A stretch of 64,000 nt of DNA from Petrosia ficiformis (Eukaryota; Porifera; Demospongiae; Haplosclerida; Petrosiidae): positions 11,303,809 through 11,367,808 of the forward strand of contig OX345636.1 in the NCBI GenBank assembly GCA_947044365.1, in the 5' to 3' direction. The notes under the pieces are model-generated. The model saw only the letters and a list, made by a program, of their open reading frames with translations, searched no databases and had not been told where the DNA came from. Below, piece by piece: positions 12,333 to 25,000 of the stretch. The position numbers were made by a program, and so were the translations under genes. Numbering within the stretch: position 1 is the stretch's first letter; each line of letters begins with the position of its first letter.

Positions 12333-13764
12333 TGGGGAACTTTCAAATATCAATGTTTGGTGAGAAAGCTTCAAAATTCTAAGGGATCTTTGTCCCAGTT
12401 TTAACACTTATGTTATACATGTACATTGTATTATACTCACACATGCAAAAACACACACATACACACACACCTTTCAAAATCTTCCTAGATGCATGTGAAT
12501 AAAGATTTATTAATAACATCACAGTGAGGATATATTCTTCTTCCAATTTTAACTTCTAACATGTGATATCTATAAATGACAAAAGATGTTCATGATAATC
12601 ATTAAAGTACTTTATAATGGTCTAAGTGAACAATGTTTTATGTTGATGACATTATAATTATAAATAATTATGTGGTTTTAAGAATTACATGTACCAGTAA
12701 ATCCATTTCTACATGTACTACTCATAAAATAGTTAGCAGGGGCGAATTCAGGATTTGAGATTAGAGGGGGTGGGAAGATTTCCACCATTCATCTAGGGGG
12801 GTCTGAGGGCATGCCTCAGAGGAACACTTTGATTTTAAACCCATAAAAATTGCAGAATAGTGCAATCTGAGAGTAAATTTATTAAACTTGCATGTGTGTG
12901 CATGGTGTCATGTGCAGGTAGCCACCAGTAAATACTGTTTAGTTCTCACCTGCTGCCTCATCATCTTCACTTTCCTCATGGCACTCATTTTTATCTACCA
13001 TCTGCTTAGCTACATGTATAAATTACGTATATATGTATTATGTATTCACAAGATACTAAATATAAATTCTTGCTAGAACCAGGAAGTATTACTAGGATTG
13101 ATACTTGTCTTTGAGCCATCAAACAGTCACTGCCATGTGGTACAATTACTATGGGTATGCAATTTAGGGGGGCGTGTCCCAGCTCCGCCCCTACATCAGC
13201 CTCTGATCTGGTTAGTCTTTACTGATAGGATAAGTATCAGTATCAGTGCTGAATGAATGAAGTGAAATACACGAAACCAAAACCAAGACAGTCTTCTATA
13301 TAGGCCCTTGCAATGTATGACCATTCTAGGGACCTTTGTCATTACATGCAGGTAAACAATCATATCAGATTTCATAATGGGATCATGAGAAGTGTGTCAT
13401 TATAATTTTAAACATCTGGTCACTTGTGTAGCTTCTTGCATTGCCTTCACGTTTGGTCCATGTACGTATTTCACTTCATCCCAGACAACCATAGCATGGG
13501 ACATTGCAATGGATGAAATTCCTTGAAATTAAACAAATTAATGCATCCATTTATGCCACAGTTGTTTCTAAAGGTCGGAAAGCTGCCAAACAAACAACAA
13601 CTCTTATTAAATCTTGCTTACATTATTCTTTGTGGTCCATCAATATCCATGATAATAATATGATTCTGAAAATACATTTGCACTATCAATATATAATAGA
13701 AATCATCACACAAGAATTGATATATGACTTAATGTCATACCCCTGGTACAAGTGTATATTATGA
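12333..13764. other. Non-genic, repeat-rich spacer
   Basis: The stretch has a CA-rich microsatellite near 12450 and a GC-richer patch at 12738-12830 (gggggtctgagggcatgcct). A second GC-richer patch near 13170 (gtgtcccagctccgccccta) looks like the far end of the same MITE-like element. A minus-strand stretch near 13410-13520 translates without stops (for example AMVVWDEVKYV) but has no partner exons I can find. Confidence 0.4.
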
Positions 13765-14407
13765 TATTATCCGGGTTATTCTATAATGCGGGAAGCCAAT
13801 GCTTATACAATTTTGACAGTTTACTAACTTTAAAGTCAGGCTTATCTAGGGCAGTAGCAAATTGCTTGGCCTTCTCTTCAGAACCAAGGTGGTGATTGGT
13901 ACATCTCGTGCTCGAGCATCAACAAACCAGGTGTAGAGAGCCTTTTCCACATCATCTGCCTTTCCCGTACGTTTCCTCTTACGATCCTTGTTCTCTGCCA
14001 CGTCGTGTTTAAGGTCTTCTTTCTGACTTATTATCTTAGAGACAGTTGACTGCGAACAACCGAACTGCCGAGAAATTTCAGTTTGTGATTCATTTTCAGA
14101 AGCAAGCTGAACGATCTCAATCAGCAACAAATCCTTACGCTTACGCTTACAACTCAGAGTAGTAAATAAAGATAATTAACACCTTCTCGCACATGGTCGC
14201 TCACGTGACTATGATACTATGCAAGGAGAAAAACCACATTTGACTGGATTTATTATGATACTATCCAGGATATGACATTATACACGTAATGATATTAACC
14301 GAGTTTTGAAGTACAAGGAAATACAGATAATGGTTTTGGATTTAACTTTTTTATGATAATAAACGGGTTATTCTATTATGCGGTATGATATTAAGTGGGA
14401 CCCACTG
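13765..14407 (-). mobile_element. Deleted pogo/Tigger-like DNA transposon fragment
   Basis: The right end reads taagtgggacccactg and is followed by TA, as expected of a Tc1/pogo terminal repeat with a TA target. A subterminal block, cgggttattctattatgcgg at about 14349, recurs in the same orientation at 13774. The left end therefore is not a normal terminal repeat, and the element is an internally rearranged derivative. The coding part is the transposase N-terminus only. Confidence 0.65.
13846..14157 (-). pseudogene. Transposase N-terminal DNA-binding region (Psq/CENP-B type), frameshifted
   Basis: The minus strand encodes a KRKRK tract, then a pipsqueak-type helix-turn-helix with TEISRQFGCSQSTVSKII. 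This is followed by a CENP-B-type HTH piece, DDVEKALYTWFVDARARDVP. Near 13885 the expected continuation (EEKAKQFA) lies in another frame, so there is a one-base frameshift. No DDE catalytic domain follows before the element ends. In pogo/Tigger elements this region binds the terminal repeats. Here it is a non-functional fossil. No in-frame ATG is visible. Confidence 0.75.
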
Positions 14408-14409
14408 TA

Positions 14410-15720
14410 TTATCGATAGTTAATATCAGGTATTTCTACATGTACATGTACATATACCCACTAATCTAAACGTAATTCCATATCTACTCTTAGCTTCTAC
14501 TATATTTAGGGAAATTTTTATAATAAAAATTATTTGCTGATTTTGATTATCATGGACCATACAACTAGTATTTGTCAATTAAAATTAGGAAATATTAAAT
14601 TTCCTATTTTTATGGATAAGAAGCAACAACAATTTTAACAACAAAGATTTACGGAATAAATATAATATGGTATACAATTATATATACAATGAGTAGGTGA
14701 TAACAGGTAGTAGTTCTACATTGAGGTACACAATTACACTAAGCTACTAACAAGTATTTGGTATCTGATACTGAATGAATATGTGCTTGCTTATTATACA
14801 TTATATTTGAATGTGCATAATGATTATGAGTATAATTAATATTTTTGAGTACATGTATGTTTTGTGTGTCTGTGTATTTCTGTGGCTATAAGATTATATG
14901 TATACACATTCGTTGGTGCTCCTTTGCATGTGTGTGACAAATATTTACGCATGTAAGTGCACATTAATTATGTATAACTAAAAACTCTAGTTTTATTTTC
15001 TTACAATTCCAAAGTAGTGTATTATCCACTAAGTCATTTATTAATATATTAATATCAGTACTAATTTCAGGATGTGATATCAACCATTGATGTTTACGAA
15101 GAAACAAATAACTGTTGAGAATCTCCTGAAAAGAGAGAGTAAGATATAATATTATTTGTATAAGAAGTGAACTTAGTTAGATAAATTATAATGGAGTCAC
15201 AAGTTAGGTAAATTCTCATTAGCAGATAGATGTACAATATGTAAGTCCCGTATCATTCATTGGAACTCTCCTCTGGTCGTTCACCCATGAGATGGGTACA
15301 ATGGTGGAGGGTATCAGTTTGTATAGGTATCTCATTGTTTTTTTTGAATGAAATCACCCAGAGGGATAGAATCTTCAAAAGGAATGGTAGATTGGGAGGT
15401 AGTGGATGAAATAGATTCATGTAAGTTAGAATCATGAGTATTTTAAAATTTGAGTTGTAATAGCTTAGAGATGTATTTTACAAAGTACACGAAAATTAAA
15501 ATTAGTACTATAATTAATTATAATTTATTACATTTTTTTCTGCAAACATTTGTCACTCATGAAAGATTCCCCAGATATTCTCTCAATGTCTGTTCATATG
15601 CATGCAGGGTAATTGTTTCAACAATTAAACTTGGAAAATTAATATCATCACAGAGCACATGAAAATATAATGACAACTTTAACTCACTCTGAAAATCTAG
15701 AAATCTCTTTACAACCATTA
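14410..15720 (-). other. Unassigned region with coding-like minus-strand pieces
   Basis: Most is AT-rich. On the minus strand, an acceptor-like ctctcttttcag precedes a stop-free stretch (15130 down to about 14954) containing ILNSYLFLRKHQW, which ends at a stop. Upstream, 15440-15255 has two adjoining frames, one with STIPFEDSIPLGDF and one with HLMGERPEESSNE. They meet at a run of eight A bases, as if frameshifted. It may be a decayed gene or a TE fragment. I do not recognise the protein. Confidence 0.3.
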
Positions 15721-16304
15721 AAGTTGTAGTCTTTTCCGTGGGCGGATGCTACTCCAATCAGTTTCTAGTCTTGCCAGCTTCTTGCTGCATACAATCTGGT
15801 TCGATTCTGGAAGCCACACCCACCCAAGGGTATAATTAATGGGCCTAAATGTTTTCACTGAACGGGTGGTGGAGGGGGCCCCGGGGCGGTGGTGGGAAAC
15901 AATGGCGGGGTAACTGTAGTTGCTCTCTGAGAAAGATCGGAGTTTGATAGAAAGGTAAATTTTATAGTTTCAATGAAAAGCTACAGAATTCAGCTTTCTT
16001 CAGCCTCTTGTAAATATAAAGTAAAATGAATTTTCAGAAAACGGCTCTATTTATTTTCTCAAAATGCATTGTACTTGGTGCACGTACGTGCGCACGCCAT
16101 GATTGGTGGGCGTGGCTTTCTTGGTTTTGTACTTATTGCGATTGCAAAAATGGAGTTTTTTCCAACACTCTCTGTCTTCCAGACAAATATAAAGATCATC
16201 AGAAGATATGAAGGTTGGTATTACACCAGGTTAGAGTCATATTATATAATATTCTATTTTTGAAACTGATTGGAGTCGCATCCGCCCACTCCCTAGTACC
16301 ACTT
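15721..16304 (+). mobile_element. MITE (family X), ~580 bp, copy 1
   Basis: The ends are inverted repeats: gtgggcggatgctactccaa at the left mirrors ttggagtcgcatccgcccac at the right, with further matching text out to the ends. The interior (gaaaagctacagaattcagc, then ttggttttgtacttattgcg) matches the copy at 22849-23382 in the opposite orientation. Short open frames inside it are not genes. No transposase is present. Confidence 0.85.
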
Positions 16305-16912
16305 TTAACTGTACTGGCCACATGACCATCACCACTCTCAAATAATATATAATTATGTAATTGATAATAATCTTGAAGTAATAAGTCATTCATAACAGAA
16401 GAATCACATTCAAAATTAAAGGAAATATCTTCAACATCTAACTTAGTTCTTTTCGATTTCAGAGACACAATTGCTCACTCCACCTACAATTTTGTATAGC
16501 TAATTTTAATTAAAATTAATTGTGTAGTGTGTATATACACCATCTATCGCGATCGGTATCTATCCTTCGTCAGAGTGGGAGGGGCTGGCTACGCGAGACT
16601 AGACTAGGTACTACCCTGTTTCAAATATTGGAATTATACATCTAGATACTGCACAATCTGATGAATACCTTTATGAATATTATATAATTACATAGCTGAA
16701 TTCTTGAAACATGCGTGAACTGTTATTAACTGCAAACAAAGCTTTATCAATTAAAGTTTACCACGCCCACATGTCAAATTTTGCAAGCATAATTATTGGC
16801 AAAGCATTTATAGGGATAGCCTCTTTAATTAATTAAATATAAGATAACTAGTGGACCGTGGTATTTGCAGTTTTGCTGTATTTGAGTTGTTGCCGAGTTG
16901 TATCCATTGAGA
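16305..16912. other. Spacer upstream of the START-domain gene
   Basis: On the minus strand 16475-16300 is stop-free, with VEDISFNFECDSS and ILFESGDGHV. It has no ATG, runs into the MITE, and may be a gene remnant. Around 16555-16615 is a GC-richer patch (gtgggaggggctggctacgc). The last ~60 bases before 16913 would be the 5' untranslated region and promoter of the START gene. No TATA box is clear. Confidence 0.35.
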
Positions 16913-19900
16913 ATGACTGAATCCGATCCATTTACAAATGAAGGTAAATTGATGTGATGTGCATTCATGACAAGGTGCTTTTAAAAATTGCGAAAGAATA
17001 ATTATAAATTATAATATGATTATAGTTATACGAAGGTCGTAATTAACTTTGATTGATGGTGCTGTTATTTAATATTCTATGTAGTCAGTAGTTGATGGAG
17101 AGTATGATGGCTATTGCAATAATGATTAGGATACTAGGATGGTTTGTTTTAATACTTTAAAAATAATAAAATCGACAGTGTGTAGGAAAAATGTACATAA
17201 ACACAATTGGGTGGTTCTTTGAAAAGAATATTATATTAGTCACTTTTACTTGGATATAGATATGTTCGTTTTCCTATTTGCTGTAACTACATGTTATCCT
17301 CGATCCGATTCTTTTTTACCAGGAGTGCCACAAGGCAGGCACCACTTTATTATGCCAATGTATTCCTGTAATTATCAATCAATCTAGTTACTGTTCAGGT
17401 TTCAATGATATAAATTGAATGCTTCAGTTTCATGCTGTATTTCCCCTCATTGTGCAGCAATATCTATACAATACTTTTGAAAGAGCTTCAAATATGGATT
17501 CAGATATAGATAAAATATGCCTCCTGCTACAATATCCAATTGTCAATTTTATAGATTTACAACGTGTTCTTGAAGAAGAGAAGAATTGCAGCGAAGCAGG
17601 TGGATGGGATTTAGTTAAACGTACTGAATTACATGAAATATGGAAAAAGTGTGAAGATAGTACTCCTGTGCATCTTATTAAGGTTGATTATGTTTGTTCT
17701 GTAAAAAATAAATAATGCACTTACATGTACATTATAATTTATGTACACACTATACATAATCATACTATAACATGTACAAGTGTAAATGCAACATATACAT
17801 TTTGTACATGCATGTACGCACTTTTGTGCATGTACATGCATGTACGTTCTCATATCTCGAATTAGCTTCTAATGTCAAATAATTAGACTGTACTAACAAA
17901 AGTCTAAGGCTATTATGCTCTTAATTGTTTAGAAGTTGGTGCATACTAACTAACTTCATACACAATAGTATTTTAGTCCAATGAACAAAAATTGACAACT
18001 GCTATTACAAAATTAATGTTAGCAAAATTATGTATTAAGAATCATAAACTTAATAACATCATGTGATTTGTCGACTTATCTGCTTAAATTTTATTATTAA
18101 TTATCTCTACTTGCCTAATTGATACAACGCATACATGTATAAGCTCATGTACTATTGGGTTATGAAGGAGAACCATCTCTAATGTATGATATTTTAACCT
18201 TTAGTTGGTTACATGAGTTTCAAGGCTATATTATTTTCTGGAGACTAAAATTTATTTTCTGCTACACTACAAACTGTTTGGTTATTTTCAACCTATTGAA
18301 AAAAAATGTTTTCAAAAAAATGAAAGAACATATAGAGATATCAAAAAACACATCAACAAGGTTGGGATGGTACCTTAGCAACAAAATTACGTAAGTATAG
18401 CTAGAGTATGAAGGAAAACACAACAAAACTGTAATTGGATCATAGAGAACTGAAATCAACACTAAGTATTCGTTACAACATGAGGCCATTTTCCCTCCTA
18501 CACACATTAATTAACATTACACATTACAATAATCATATACACTACTGAAACTATACTTATGTATGGTTGTTATATGAAAGAATTTTGTTGCTAAGGTACC
18601 ATCCCAACCTTGTTCATGTGGTCTTTTGGTTTGACAGTTTTATAATATTTATAATATGCCATTCAGACCATTTCTAGTGTTAAATAGTAAGTTTATATTG
18701 TATTCTTAACTTTTGGTGTTGAAATATTATTAAAATTGACAAGATTACTCATAGTGGGGGATACCCGATATGATGTCTCTCAGCTTTGAAAACTGGAATC
18801 CAAACTAATCATAGTTTATATGTCAGTACTTCTATCATTATTAATTTACACAAGAATAATAAAAAACATTTTCAATAAAAATGATAGAAGATGTAGGGAT
18901 GTCAAAACTCAAAAAGGATGCGAACAAGGTTAGGTGGGACCCAAAATTAAACAAACCACTTCCATATAAGCGTACATAAGTACAACTATTTTTATTTTGC
19001 TTTTTAAGTACTTATGTAGGCTTATATGGAAGTGGTTTGTTTAATTTTGGGTCCCACCTAACCTTGTTCGCATCCTTTTTGGGTTTTGACATCCCTACAT
19101 CTTCTATCATTTTTATTGAAAATGTTTTTTATTATTCTTGTATCCACTATTTTTTGTGAATGTAAGTTAGTTATAGTATTCAAATTTTTTTCTAACTTAA
19201 AATAAATATTGGTAGTCAATATTAACAATTTTATATAGTGATCGAAATTCAGTGAAAATGACTTGAAGCATAAAGTACTATAATTTAATAATAAATGTTA
19301 GATATTGAGAATGAAATTTATAAAATGATTTTGAAATGTATTGCTGAGTTACCATCCCAATCTTGTTCCTGTGTTGTTTTGATATCCCTACATACTATTC
19401 CAATGTTAAAAAGGTTGACTAACAGATCTAGATTGTGACAAGTGCGTGTATAAATGTTATCTGTACAGTTAACAGTAATGTATAGTGTATGTATGCAAGA
19501 CAAAAAGGGTATAATTAATTAAGTAAACAGCAAGATAAAATTACTACTAAATAGGAGTGGTGTATGTATCAATGTAATTACTATAACCTATCTCAATAAT
19601 TATTAGTGAGGAGATCTTCAACCAGCACTTCAACTTCTTAAACAGAAGAACACTTGTGACAGTTGAAGAAGAGCGTCTTCATAAAACGATCGCTTCACAT
19701 GAGGACAAAGACACAAATGCGCATGAACAATTAATTCCACGTGGCTAAATTAATGAATACACTTATAAAAATGGCGTCCAATTTGAGATCAAATCTTCGC
19801 CGTCGTTGAGACTGTCTTCTTTCATAGCATCTGAAGATATCATCTCGATACTTGTACATCAGAATTTTACAACGAATGCGATTGGAATGGTGATAGAATC

Positions 19901-22034
19901 ATTGTGATAGTTCAACAGACAAAAAAATGATTTGTCTGGAAAATAATAATAATAAGTATATGATGAACATTTTGCCAGTTTTGCTACCTGCCGGTTCTCT
20001 ACCTTAAAGATGATCTCCAGCTGTCTAGAAGATGTTGTTAGTCATAAGAACACTAGATATCAAAAAATATGTGTGTATTAAGACTTGTTCTATAATTTTA
20101 GCAGAGATTTCAGCTCATCACTTGCAATTGAAATGTATAGGCGGCCATTTTTTTTTCGTGCCATCCCTACATAGAGAGTACTACTGTACTCTCTGATAAT
20201 AACTAATATATAGCTACTAGCCATAGAGTTAAGAAGGCATGTAATGTATTCCTATCTATCCACACACACAAAAAAAAACAAATAAAATTGTTATTGCAGC
20301 TGCAAGAATTTATAAATTTAATTAGGCACATGGTTTGAAGTATTATTTTGTTATCCTGCCCATAATTATATTATTTCAGGTTTCTTGTCACTTAAAAGAC
20401 TTCAAGTTATCTCATCAGCAAATTATTAATATCTTTATAACATGCAACCTTAAAATCTAGTTTACTAAAAAGGATTGCAGCCATTGTGTTGTCCCTAGAG
20501 TGTGCTAGCCTGGCGCTCTGCCGTGCCACTTTTTTTTGCACTTTTCAGTGAGCCAGTTATTTAATAAATTGATTACAGTTGATATAATATTTGTGTAATG
20601 AATATCATTTTTTGTAACAATGAACCACACAAAAACCAAACACAAAGTACTTTATATTATAAGAGATGGACAGGAAGTAAGTAGCTATATAAAACAGAAT
20701 CAGGGTTATAGAAATACAATAAAAAGTATACATGAATTAAATGCTACAAGTTAAGCAATATATAAATTAGTTGAAAATATAATTATGTAACATTTGTAAT
20801 TGCATCAACAAACACATAGCCACAAGCTGCATCATGATTAAATTTACACTATTCCTTGTAACTATAATAATTATTAAGTCATATTAATTATTTTGTTCCA
20901 GTGAGTTACTGCACTTGATGTTTTTATGGGATATAGAACCAAAGCAGTACTGTTAAATTACTGAGGGTGGAATCCAAAGTAATTAATGTTTCCAAGGAAG
21001 TTCTAGTTCATAGAAAATTGAAAATACCAGATCTAACACATTTAAATACAACATAGTTACTAGTTTGATGAAAGATGATTAATGAAAAAAGCCATATGCA
21101 TGTTTATACTTGTAGAAAGGCAGAAAGGTTTTTGATTATGTGAGTGTTTTTGTGTTGATTTGCGTAATGTAACATCTGTGCAAACAGTAACACCCAAACT
21201 TTTGCGACTTTTTCAATTTGATTATTCAACGATTCAACCTTACAATAAACGTTGTTTCCTTGGTGGTATGAAATTCCTTTAGTAACATTGCAGCAAGTTT
21301 ACTATGAGATTTATAAACCTCAAATTGACCAATCAGATTGCACCAGCTATATCTAGCATCTGTCAAAACAATATAATCTTGTTACATTCCATAGCAATTC
21401 ATATGTACATCAAAGTGTACTTATAATAACAAACAACATCTGTTGTACTCCACAGTAGTACACCTCGGTAATATGGAATATACACACTACAATTATTATG
21501 TATTAGTAATAGTTATAAACCTCTATAGGCAGGCTGTATCTGTAAGCAAGCCCTACCTCTGATTTGTTTATGTTGAGTGGTACATTTGGTTTCTAGCTTT
21601 ATTAAGAAACCATACTAATTAGTTGCTTAAAATTCATTTTGGTTTGTATTAAGAAACCACATGGATACAACTAAACCACCATGATATAACTAGGAGCCCT
21701 AAAGTGGCACAAAGGAATGTCAAACTGCACTAACCACAATCACACTTTCAGCAAAACTCCCAAAAGGTTGGGTTCCTTATGTACACCTTGTACACTAGTC
21801 AGTATAGATTAAGAAATCATACTTGTAATTATTACATAGCAGGAAAACAAATCAGCTTTGTTGTAATCACTGAAAGATATTACTTTGAAACTTGTGTAAC
21901 CAAACGAGGGTTAACTAATTTTTAATGAAGTAATAATTAATTTTATACACATGTAGGGTTTCCTGAGGTTTCCTGGAATTCCTCCTACTGATGGTGAGGA
22001 CATTTATTAAATAGTCTAATCATGTGTTATACAC

Positions 22035-22068
<34 letters not shown>

Positions 22069-25000
22069 AAAAGTTCAAAACAAATCATAATTATCTTACT
22101 GATATGTGTGTGTGTCGATGCATGCGTGCATGCAGCATGCATGTGTGCTTGTGGCTGAAATATATTCTTGAAGTTCTGCCTTTAAAAAGTAACATGGATA
22201 AATAATCAAATAATGACTATAATGGGCTGTTGTGTTTCAGGAATAAGAAAGTCACCCATGATGACTGAACACTAGTCTTGTGCCCAGACTGCCACATTGG
22301 TATACCCTTGTAATGTACAGTATTTTGGGTGTGGTACATCCAAGATTCATTGAATTACAGTTTAATTTACTTTTCTAAGTAGGTTGTAGTTCCTTTCTGG
22401 CAGGAAGTTGTAAAATTATAACCTTATAAACTCAAAGAGGTACAGAACAGATTGTATTGTACTCTAGCGTTGCATTAAAAAGGTTTAGTTGTGTTTATTG
22501 TTTAATTAACGTGAATAATGTTGGAATATAACCAAAACAGTCAATTTACTCTCTCAGAAGAAAATGAGCAAGTAACATCTGTTATTTTCACAGACATTGG
22601 AATGGGAATGCTAATAATACACTACAGATTGTACCCATCAGTAGCGTCGCTAAGCAATGTGTAATAGTAGGTGCATGAAGTAGAAAGTTGCATGCGAAGT
22701 AGATCAAAATTTCGTGACTAATTAATTTCACAGTAGGCATGGTTACTTAAATTTCACTATTGTCAGAATAATTCTTATTCTTACAAAGATTTAATCTTGT
22801 TTGCTTTTGTCCAAAAACATCTACAATGAGATCATAATCAAACATTTTAAGGTGGTACTAGGGAGTGAGCGGATGCGACTACAATAGTTTCAAAATAGAA
22901 TATTATATAATATGACTATAACCTGGTGTAATAGCAACCTCTGATGATCTTTATATTTGTCTGTAAGAGTGGGAGTGTTGGAAAAATGTCCATTTTTGCA
23001 ATCGCAATAAGTACAAAACCAAGAAAGCCACGCCCACCAATTATGGCGTGCATCAAGTACAATGCATTTTGAGAAAACAAATAGAGCCGTTTTCTGCAAA
23101 TTCATTTTACTTTTATAGTTACAAGAGGCTGAAGAAAGCTGAATTCTGTAGCTTTTCAGTGAAACCATTAAATCTAACTTTCTAGGCACTATCAAACTCC
23201 GATCTTTCTCAGAGAGCAACTACAGTTACCCCGCCATTGTCAGTCAAAACATTTAGGCCCAATAATTATACCCCCGGGTGGGTGTGGCTTCCAAAAGATA
23301 CAGAATTGAACCACATTGTAAGAAGCTGGCAAGACTAGAAACCGATTGGAGTTTCATCTACCCCTCCCCTTAGTACAACCTTGAGTAAGTCATTATCGTA
23401 CACATCACACTATTGGGGCACTCTGGTAACAGTGTGTCTCACACTACTGGAACAATATTTCATCATTACTGTTCCAGTATTGCAATGGTGGCTCATTAGT
23501 TATATACAAATCTTGGTGACTCAATACTGTAGGGATCAATATACTTACTTTCTGAAGTTCAATGCCTTTTATTTAAGTAGACACACCTCCAAAATTACTC
23601 TATCCACCCATAAGAATAACTAATTATTATGGCCCATAGGGCCATCCCTATGAATGCTTTCCCACGGGTTCGAACTATATAATTGTATATAATTATTATA
23701 ATTATAATTTGTGACCGAATTTGCGAAAATCAGGCTTATGGGATAATTATTAATTTTGAGATACAAGAGAAAATAGACAGTTATGGCTTACTTGGGTGAT
23801 CACTGTTTCACTGCATAAAAAGCTTCATTAACATCTTACCTATTCACTCATACCTTCAGAGAAGTTTAGAGACATCTCTGTGCTTCGCTAGCCACTCCTA
23901 AAAAAGTTTTTAGTCATTACGTTTAATCATTAAATAATTGATTTAATTGCGTTTTTCTCAAAAGGAAGGATCTGTGACTACAACGGTTTAATCCCCCGCT
24001 GTAGCTTTGTCTTTTGCATGATTGGGATGTATCATATATCATTCTGGAGCTAATTGAATACTCTATTCAGGTAATACAAAAAATCAATTTTCAAAATTTA
24101 TCCCATAAGCCTGATTTTCGCGAATTCAGTCACATTTATATATAATTATATATGTTTGTGTCACTTATGCGAGTATGCGTTGTATACGTGGTTAAGGAAG
24201 TTACGTCATTCCCGAATGGGCGTGCCGGGTAAATGAAACGCGCACTCAAGCTAAACAAACAAGCAGAAAGAAAGCTGTGTAGCTTACGTAGAAACTGGAA
24301 CTAATAGCTAGCTATTCTACCTGAAATATATTCTTAAAGTTCTATAAGGTTCTTTAAAAGGTAAAGAGAGTAGATAATCAAAATAATAACTATAATTAGC
24401 GATGTCGATCAAATTTTAGAACCTGTCTTAACTTCTTATTTCCAATGTAGGTGAACAAACAAATGTCAAAGCTCTTCAGCAAGATATATAAAACTGAATG
24501 TGGTTACGTATATGTAAAGTTATGAAGTTTTACTTTTTTTTTAAATTGTGTTTTTTCTACCGTATTAATCTAATAGCAATAATTAGAACGAGGGGCGCCA
24601 ACATTCCGCAAGGTATAACATTTTTATTTTTGCTTCAATTCAAAAACAAGAAAAGACATTCATTATAGAATAAATAGAGGTAATATTACATTATTTTTAA
24701 ATCTCCATTCATATAGTCTTCAAGTAATTGATAAGTCCAATATCGATCTTCAAATCCATCATACACTATATTGAAAAAAGACTTGTTTCTGCCAACATTA
24801 ATTTGCTTTGTCACTTTTCCTCTAAATGTGCAGTACTCTTTGGAAGTATCATCTACCAAGAAGGTGTGATATACTACTTTACCAACCAGCTGGGATGGAT
24901 CTCGGATATAAGGGTCTTCGCCATCATTTTGGTCACTGTTATGAGATAACGGTTGAGTGGGATCATCAGTGATGTCTTCTGATGCATTAACTAGTTTGCT

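Noticed and set aside
12888..13076. Hydrophobic 62-codon open frame (possible membrane peptide)
   Set aside because: It lies in a repeat-like GC-richer patch without homology. The opposite strand reads as an acidic peptide, so the hydrophobicity is probably a shadow.
16026..16263. Open frames inside the 15721-16304 MITE and its copy at 22849-23382
   Set aside because: The reading comes from MITE sequence shared with the other copy in opposite orientation; there is no domain, and the frames differ between copies.
17419..17554. Upstream part of the open frame that contains START exon 2 (ATG at 17419)
   Set aside because: The ATG at 16913 splices in phase to the acceptor at 17553-17554 and gives a PC-TP-sized protein. 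The extra 45 residues would be an unusual N-terminus and a stop lies just before that ATG.
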